Shown here in pieces: positions 57,767 through 64,000 of a stretch of 64,000 nt of DNA (within the stretch, counting starts at the first letter, position 1; each line of letters begins with the position of its first letter). Under the pieces are notes generated by a model. The model was not told the origin of the DNA. It did not search any database and saw only the letters and a program-made list of their open reading frames with translations. The DNA is from Pycnopodia helianthoides. Its lineage: Eukaryota; Echinodermata; Asteroidea; Forcipulatida; Asteriidae. The translations under genes and the position numbers were made by a program. The DNA is taken from the NCBI GenBank assembly GCA_032158295.1, contig CM063246.1, positions 18,658,991 to 18,722,990 on the forward strand, read 5' to 3'.

Positions 57767-60700
57767 ACGTGTAAAATGATACAGGGATGGCGTAGTCCAC
57801 AATAAATGGACAATTTTGAAGAAACAGTTATCATATCGAAAATAGGTTATTAACATTAAAATTACATGTTTGTCCCATTCACGCCATATACAGAAAATTA
57901 AGCGCACCCACCCTAAAAACTGCCGGGTCAGAATTGACTCGTTAAGTTTAGGCAGTTTTCTGAATCAGTAATATTTCTTAGGAGGATGGCACTGGTATGG
58001 TTTGTTTTTAATCAGTGAGCTCTCAATCTGAAACTAACCATTTCGTTCTCCACGATTATAAATCTTGTAAAAAAAAAACACTAAACAAAAATACAAGAAA
58101 GCAGTAAAACGGAAACATCAAACGGTCAGAATGCCACATTCGATCCTCACCCCTTCGCCCCTCACCGGGATTCGCTTGAGATTTTTTAATATACATTTTT
58201 ATTATTATTATTATTTTTTTTTTTGACGATTGGGTCTGTCAAGGTGTGATCCACTTATCTCTACGTGCGGCGACGTAGCTCAACGTGGGCGAAGACGAGC
58301 AGATCCCTGCTGTCGCCACCATCCTTTAAAACCTTAAGCCGTTTCGGGAGAAAGGGAAAATTAATGTAGTAATTTTGTTGGCAGAGGAGATTTTCGCGTC
58401 GTGGTATAGGCCTAGTAAACAACTATTATCGCGCCCATTTCCCGAGTGAGTTCCGCGAGTCCACGTTCGTAAACTGTTGGTAATTTCTCCATATTATAGA
58501 AAAGAAGAAAAAACATCATTAGAACTGCGGCCAGTCAGCATCTTAAAACATGAAACAAGTCTGAATGCCAGAACAACGTGTGCCTATAAGGATAGCTTGC
58601 GTCTATTCTTTTGCACGACTATCCTTTCCGAAAAATCGATCCAATAAATGTCAGTTGACGTCAATCCATGCATACAATACATACAAATAAACTGATTTAA
58701 GCAGCTATTTGGTTGAAATTAATTATTCACTTATGAATAACAACACATTTATGGAATGCATAAAGGGCAATTTGAATCAAGACAAAATTCGGATGTGATA
58801 ATATTAGTCGGAGTAATTACTTTCCAGTCTGTGGTAAGTTCACTGATCCTTAAAGTTCATCCTACTTGCACCAATCTTCAAGAGAGATGTTTCTATCTGA
58901 AACACTGCCAAAAACGAAAGTCTAAAAATAGTATTTTGAAGACATCAAAAATCACCGTTACTTTCTTGTCGATTGCCGCAATCTTTAAGGCCAAGTTGAA
59001 CTTTCAAAAAAAAAAAGGTGTGATTTTTTTGGAACTCCTTTTACTCTTTGCAAAAAGTCCCGTCACAATTGTTTATAAACGGATCGACCTAAAGAAAAAG
59101 TACGGAGGCTGAGGTTGTTTAGAGACGCATCAAGAACATGAATACGAAGAAGTTTGTTTTAACGATCTTTTACTATTTCGCTGTATTAGTGTAAGAAATA
59201 TGAAGTAAATTTTCCATACCAAAAAAGTGTTAAACGCAACTTCGACCACGTGCCAAATTTCAGATATCAAAACATAATATTGAAACAGTATTTTGATAAT
59301 TCGCCTGACGCAGACAGCTATTGTATGTTTGCACTATTGTTTTTGTTTTTGTTTTTTTGGTCTTCTTCTTTTGGAATCCTTTTTAGAAACTGTGTGTCCG
59401 TTTTTGTGTTGTATGAAAATAGTATACGTGAGTGAAATGTGTTTTTAGTGTGAAATGTAAGACCCCAAACAAGCTTCAACAACCACATCTTATGTCAATA
59501 CATGTATGGGAATTGAATGCGAACACAGAGACCTTTTTTAGATAGCAGCATATTTGAGACACCCCGAAACATGGACAATCATCAAGTATATTTCGTCGGG
59601 GGCTTGTAAAATAACATCAAGCTTGGAAAAGCTATAAACTTCTACAAATACTGAGTCCTTTATGCACCTATATACACTGTGTATCCAGGGACAGAATGTG
59701 TAACTCTCCGCACCAGTCAAGCCATTCTCAATACTCGATTGGGGGAGGGGATTTTGGGGGTATCTTCAAATGTTATGTTCTCGACTTTCACAATAGTATT
59801 TCGGACGGAAATAATTCTTTTGAGTATAGCCACCTTGTATAAGATTATTAGAATCAGTGAGCTCTCAGACTGAAACGAATCTCCCAACCTGCTTTGTCTT
59901 TGGAAATTCGCGCTTGCATGCTCAATAATTTATCTGCGTTTGAGAAAACTGGATCTTGAGCGTGCCATCGTCGGTGCACTTAACGCACCCCCAGCAGCAT
60001 GGCTCGAACGAAATCATGTTTTATTGGCATGGCGTTAAATCATATACTTTAATAATAATACAACAAAAAAATATGGCCGTGTTCTGAGCGATGTCAGTTT
60101 GTTCATTCGTGAGTAAATACCCCGCCCTGACATTTAATTAACTAAACTTCGCTTTGGCCTCTACACAATTTACGGCAATTTAATGAGGACTTGATCAGTG
60201 TCGAAATGGGTTGAAACGTTGGGATTTGACGACGAGGTTTGCATATCGTGTCCCCCCTGGGGGTCAAGATATCATTTTACGCTTTTCCCCCCTTTTTTCT
60301 TCGAATAAGGCTGTTGAATTATTTGCTTCGGTGTCAGTTCGTGATAAGACCAAATCTAGAGAGCCTTCGGGGGGTGATAGCGAGGGAGACAACATTCCTA
60401 GGCTTACATCAAAAAAAAGGAAGGGGAAAAAAACGAGAAGGTCCACCCTCTCTACGATTAGTGATGATACGATAAGCTACAATCCTTTGTCCTAATACTT
60501 GTTATCAGCTATTTATTTTGCTGCTTTCTGGGGAAATGGAACCGAGACATTTCTTCAAGTGACTTTGCAATGCAATAGCCGATGTATCATTAATCATGAG
60601 AAAACAGCGGAGAAAATGTTATGGGGGGATGCACAGGCTAGGCATCACTTTGAAGAAAAATAAATAAAAATTTGTATCAGAAAACTATTGTCAATCATTA

Positions 60701-60779
60701 TTTTCATACTATACTAATTTATTGTCGTGTGTTTATGTATATCTGGCAATCTAAATAAGACGTCACCGTTTACACGTGC

Positions 60780-60910
60780 TGTCAACATCTATAGTATTTT
60801 GGACACATGAAAATAACGTGCCGCAAACTGTTTTTGCAAAAATTAATACAATTGTTTTTTCGAAAGCTGTTTACGGCACGTTATTTTTATGTTTTCCAAA
60901 TACAGATGTT
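60780..60910. repeat. Short foldback element
   Basis: CATGAAAATAACGTGCCG on the left and CGGCACGTTATTTTTATG on the right are near-perfect inverted repeats, and imperfect pairing extends outward to CATCTATAGTATTT / AAATACAGATG. Confidence 0.8.
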
Positions 60911-61242
60911 TGAAAATGACGGACTATACTTCAAAGACGATGTATGACATTAATTTGAGGACAGATTTGATGCGAGCTGTAAAAATTTTCTACTCTCCAT
61001 GAAATTAAAATTCTTTAAAAAAAAATATTCAGCTGACGATAATATTCAAAATATTAAGACCGTTGTCAGGAAATACGAAGCTTTGTACACAGGCTTGGAA
61101 TCATATGAAACCAATCTCACGGCGCAAAATTCGCAGTGCCTGCACTCTGCAAAATTTGTTGTTCACCCCCAATCGAAGGCCATCTTTTTTGCAAGGGTGA
61201 GAGGCGATAATTTATCAGGAATTTTAATCTCTGTTTTCTCAG

Positions 61243-61385
61243 CAGTTTCGGACGTGAGCAATGCACTGTATCTCCCTGAGCTCGAAGTCAGACAAATGAT
61301 TGTAAACACCCACAATGCCTTGCGGCGGAAAGTGGCCACACGTTGGGCGGACAGAGGACTGGCCGCAAGCGACATGAAGAAAATG
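61243..61385 (+). CDS. CAP-superfamily (CRISP-like) exon, N-terminal part of CAP domain; gene continues outside window
   Basis: A TTTTCTCAG acceptor ends at 61242. From phase 1 it reads AVSDVSNALYLPELEVRQMI, then VNTHNALRRKVATRW, and ends ASDMKKM in phase 0 before GTAGGT. The pattern (IVNxHNxLRRxV ... ASDMxKM) is that of the first CAP-domain helix in CRISP/PI15-type secreted proteins, where an intron after the NMLKM-like motif is expected. Compared with mammalian CRISPs there is an insertion of about six residues (TRWADR region). The rest of the CAP domain is not found before 64000. Function of this copy is unknown; the family is secreted and disulphide-rich. Confidence 0.78.
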
Positions 61386-62097
61386 GTAGGTCAAGGTTCA
61401 AATTTAAAGAATGTACTAACTTGCCAACCTTCCCCTCAAGAAAAGGGTAGGAACGCTCGTCTTCTCGTTATGTTAAAGTCATTCGCACTATTTTATTTTA
61501 ATTTGTTGTTTTGTAAGCTTTCTAAATAGTTTTTAATGGCAATCTATAGTGTATTACACACAAGAAGGTCCCTCATTGTTACTGGTCAATGGCTGCTATA
61601 GTCCTGCTTGCTATACGTCACTAGTTGCTCGTTACTAGTTACTAGCCGTCAACACTAGTGATACTTTCTCATTGCTGTGACCTGTTACAAGTTACACTAT
61701 AGTTATTAGTTAAAGAGTCCAATCCAAACCTTTACATTGAATTTTGTGTACGGCTATAACAATGATTAAACCCTTTGTATTAATTTATTTTGTATTTTTG
61801 TATACATTTTGTGACCAGTTAGACAAACGGGACGTGTGAAATATGTCCGTAATTATGTAATTCATAGTTCATGAAAAGTATTTGAATGATAATCCCCCCA
61901 AATCACTTTTTTACACTCAAACCACAGTCTGCCTAAAATAAAAAAAAGAACGACTTAAAGAAGTCTATCATCAGTTCACGACACATATGATATTGGTTGC
62001 AATATCATAGCCACGCTCACCTTTGTGTACAATCTCTTTGCTGCTGGTGGAAAAACCCAAACCCTATGATTCGTTTCCATAACTACACAAACAATTA

Positions 62098-62490
62098 ATG
62101 GCGTGTCGTGGCCGAGCAGTCAAACGCACTGGACTCAAGCTCTGTCGTTTCTGATCAGCAGAGTGTGAGTTTGAGTTCCGATCTTGACACTTGTGTCCTT
62201 GATTGAGCAAGACACTTGACCATTATTGCTTCGTCCTTCGGATGGGACGTAAAGCCGTTGGACCCGCCTGTGTGTTGCATAATGCACGTAAATAACCCAA
62301 TATCACTTCTCGCTAAGAGAATAGGTTGCCCCGGTGTTTCTGCTGAATGCGCCGCAGCACCTTGTCAACCCTTACAAGTATGTTACATAATGGGCCTCAT
62401 AGTTCAAATACTTCAAAAACCTGTGTCTGAAAATAAATGATGATTAGTGCTTTGAGACGCTCGTAGATAAAGCGCTAGTACACAACAACT
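62098..62490 (+). mobile_element. tRNA-derived SINE, long variant
   Basis: Same tRNA-like head (GTCGTGGCCGAGCAGTCAAA; B box degraded to GAGTTTGAGTTCC) but after the conserved core it carries a different body (GGACGTAAAGCCGTTGGACC) and ends near ACAACTAGTAATTATCATT. Confidence 0.75.
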
Positions 62491-63194
62491 AGTAATTATC
62501 ATTAAATATGTTTCGTTTTTTTGTTTTTTTTAAGAAAGTGTAGATTGAGAACAAGGGATAAACTTGTTTTTCTGGAAAAATTCCGTTCGAGCCATTTTTC
62601 CCCATAGTCTTAGCTCCCTTAAAGTGCTTGAAGTCACTCTTATTCCCCACGAAACGTATCAGAACGCGAACTGGGTCAGAGTATAACTCAGCTCTTTGAG
62701 CGATTTATCGATTTTGCGAAAGAAAGAAACCCACGTAATTTCACGAGAGATTATGTGGTATCTAGTTACACACGTGCAGGGTTGACTTGTTGATTAAGTT
62801 GTACGTTGGACGTCGTAGAGTGGCTTCAAAACAGATTTGAGATTCTTTTCCGTTTCGCATCTTCCAGTATTTTTATGATTTCCTGGCTCGTTAAAAAAAT
62901 TAAATTTGCTCCGTTTCGTAAAAAACAAAATGTGTGATTTCCTATATGACCGGCTGTTTCGTGCTGTTTTTCTGTACATGTTTGATATTCCTGTATGCCT
63001 ATGAATACATCACCTCAATACAAATGAACTGTCTAAAGACACAGTTTCATGATTTTGTATGTAAATTGTTTTCTTTGTTTGTAAACAAGTCATGTATGAA
63101 CATATCACATAGACTGTGGGGTTATTATTACAATTTTTATTATAAATTATTGGTAATGAAACAAAGGATAGGCCTACCTCAGAAGCGAACTTCA

Positions 63195-63430
63195 TCACTG
63201 TAGCTCGCAAGCCTGCTATAAAGGAAACCTGTAAACTAGGGTGCTTGCTGTGTGAACCAGCAACGGGGCCGGGTTAACCCATACAATTTTCTTTTACACG
63301 TGCACTACCAATCCTATTACAGGGGACCTGCGGCTTTAAAATGTCCCATCCGAAGGACAGAGCAATTATGGTAAAGTATCTTGTTCACTGATACAAGTGC
63401 CACGACCTGGACTCGAACCCACATTCAGCA
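63195..63430 (-). mobile_element. SINE copy (same subfamily as 306-600)
   Basis: Shares GCTCGCAAGCCTG, AAACCTGTAAACTAGGGTGC, CACTACCAATCCTATTAC and the GGACTCGAACCC B box. Truncated at the head. Confidence 0.65.
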
Positions 63431-63545
63431 TGGATGCGTATAGTGAGTCACTTCAACGAAATAATTCGAATTCTAAAAACAAAGATTTGGATGTTAGTTT
63501 TTGTCATGGTTTCTTTAGAATTGTATATTTGGTTTGTGGTCTAAA

Positions 63546-63577
63546 CGTTTCGACTAGCTTGCTCTAGTCATCGTCAG
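63546..63577 (-). ncRNA. Hammerhead-ribozyme-like motif with strong stem II
   Basis: The minus strand reads CTGACGA, one extra T, then GACTAG-AGCAAG-CTAGTC (perfect six-bp stem) and GAAAC. CTGANGA and GAAA are the conserved core; the extra base between them and the lack of a clear helix III make it degenerate. A similar stem is at about 30985-31010. Confidence 0.35.
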
Positions 63578-64000
63578 AAGATTGATGCATTCTTTAGAAT
63601 TGTTTGTATAAAAGAAGGGATATTGTTGGCATTCTTTGTGTTTTATTTGAGGACATTTTTGTACGAAAATCTGTATTATTTGCACTCACGGAATACTGCA
63701 AAACAAGATTAAATAACTGCTCCTTTTGAATATACATTAGATTTGGGAACAGCATTATACATTGGATTTTGAACAGAATGTTCTGCAACAGATTAGGTTA
63801 AACACTTTAACCCTCTCTGGGACAAACTCTTGGTGGCGCATGCATAGCTAATCCTCCACAGTATTCCTTGTTTATTATTGTCCGTTTATAGTATTTACTC
63901 ATTATTGTCTATCACCTCTACAGCGCAAGTGGTCACAATTTCTTTTGAACCACAAACAAATCGAATTGAACCGCGTGAAAACACCCGCATTTGTGCATTT

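Larger units (their letters stand above)
41790..61242 (+). other. Putative large intron 1 of the CRISP-like gene, repeat-filled
   Basis: No further coding exon was recognised. Contents: CTG/TTG-rich microsatellites (43345-43870), AGAGATATC-rich array (49455-49665), SINEs (50225-50525, 52375-52620, 54018-54260), inverted-repeat elements (47885-48010, 51588-51852, 57379-57766), a poly(T) block (54290-54325) and long AT-rich unique DNA (54470-56230 especially). Short open frames here have no domain-like features. Confidence 0.5.
61386..64000 (+). other. Downstream intron of the CRISP-like gene to window end
   Basis: No CAP continuation exon was seen. The stretch holds a full SINE (62098-62490), a SINE fragment (63195-63430) and a hammerhead-like motif (63546-63577). 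Confidence 0.5.

Noticed and set aside
58756..59112. 118-codon open frame
   Set aside because: No domain, no promoter or splice context and a lysine/phenylalanine bias expected of AT-rich DNA.
60211..60495. 94-codon open frame ending in a basic/serine stretch
   Set aside because: No recognisable family, no splice sites at its edges and two overlapping frames of similar length.
60999..61242. Upstream part of the 176-codon frame at 60999-61529
   Set aside because: The CAP similarity begins only after the acceptor at 61241-61242, and sequence before it is AT-rich intron-like; the 3' part after 61385 is intron read-through.

Overview
This is a eukaryotic genomic window: split genes with GT/AG introns, a TATA/CCAAT promoter, polyadenylation signals, and dense tRNA-derived SINEs, LINE remnants and short inverted-repeat DNA transposons. 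Together, a large group A-type SRCR receptor gene, a GPATCH1 orthologue and this repeat landscape suggest an invertebrate deuterostome, most likely an echinoderm. The species cannot be fixed from the sequence alone.

Layout. (1) 128-7593, plus strand: the 3' part of GPATCH1, a spliceosome-associated G-patch protein. Twelve exons can be placed, starting inside the G-patch motif. The 3' half needs two, possibly three, one-base frame corrections. A 3' UTR with an old CR1/L2-type LINE tail follows, to about 8.75 kb. (2) About 8.75-14.35 kb: convergent intergenic/UTR DNA with MITEs and a SINE. (3) 14356-27741, minus strand: a complete nine-exon gene for a predicted 763-residue type I membrane protein with signal peptide, six SRCR domains (one group B-like, five group A-like), a transmembrane helix and a 26-residue tail with a YAVL motif. 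Nearly all introns are phase 1. Its introns hold three partial copies of another gene's 5' end (one with an intact signal-peptide exon on the opposite strand) and a hAT-like element that contains a 28-unit, 16-bp minisatellite. (4) About 27.8-41.4 kb: intergenic, repeat-rich, no gene recognised. (5) From about 41.4 kb to beyond the window, plus strand: the start of a secreted CAP-superfamily (CRISP-like) gene, with GC-box/CCAAT/TATA promoter, a signal-peptide exon ending 41789, an intron of about 19.5 kb full of repeats, and an exon at 61243-61385 with the N-terminal CAP motif. Later exons lie outside the window.

The genes are independent eukaryotic units, not an operon. The SRCR receptor and the CRISP-like protein both fit a secreted or cell-surface role; GPATCH1 is a nuclear housekeeping gene. 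No novel multi-gene system was identified. The most unusual items are the mixed-class SRCR receptor, the inverted orphan signal-exon modules inside it, the minisatellite within the hAT-like element, hammerhead-like motifs, and the clustered frame breaks in GPATCH1.
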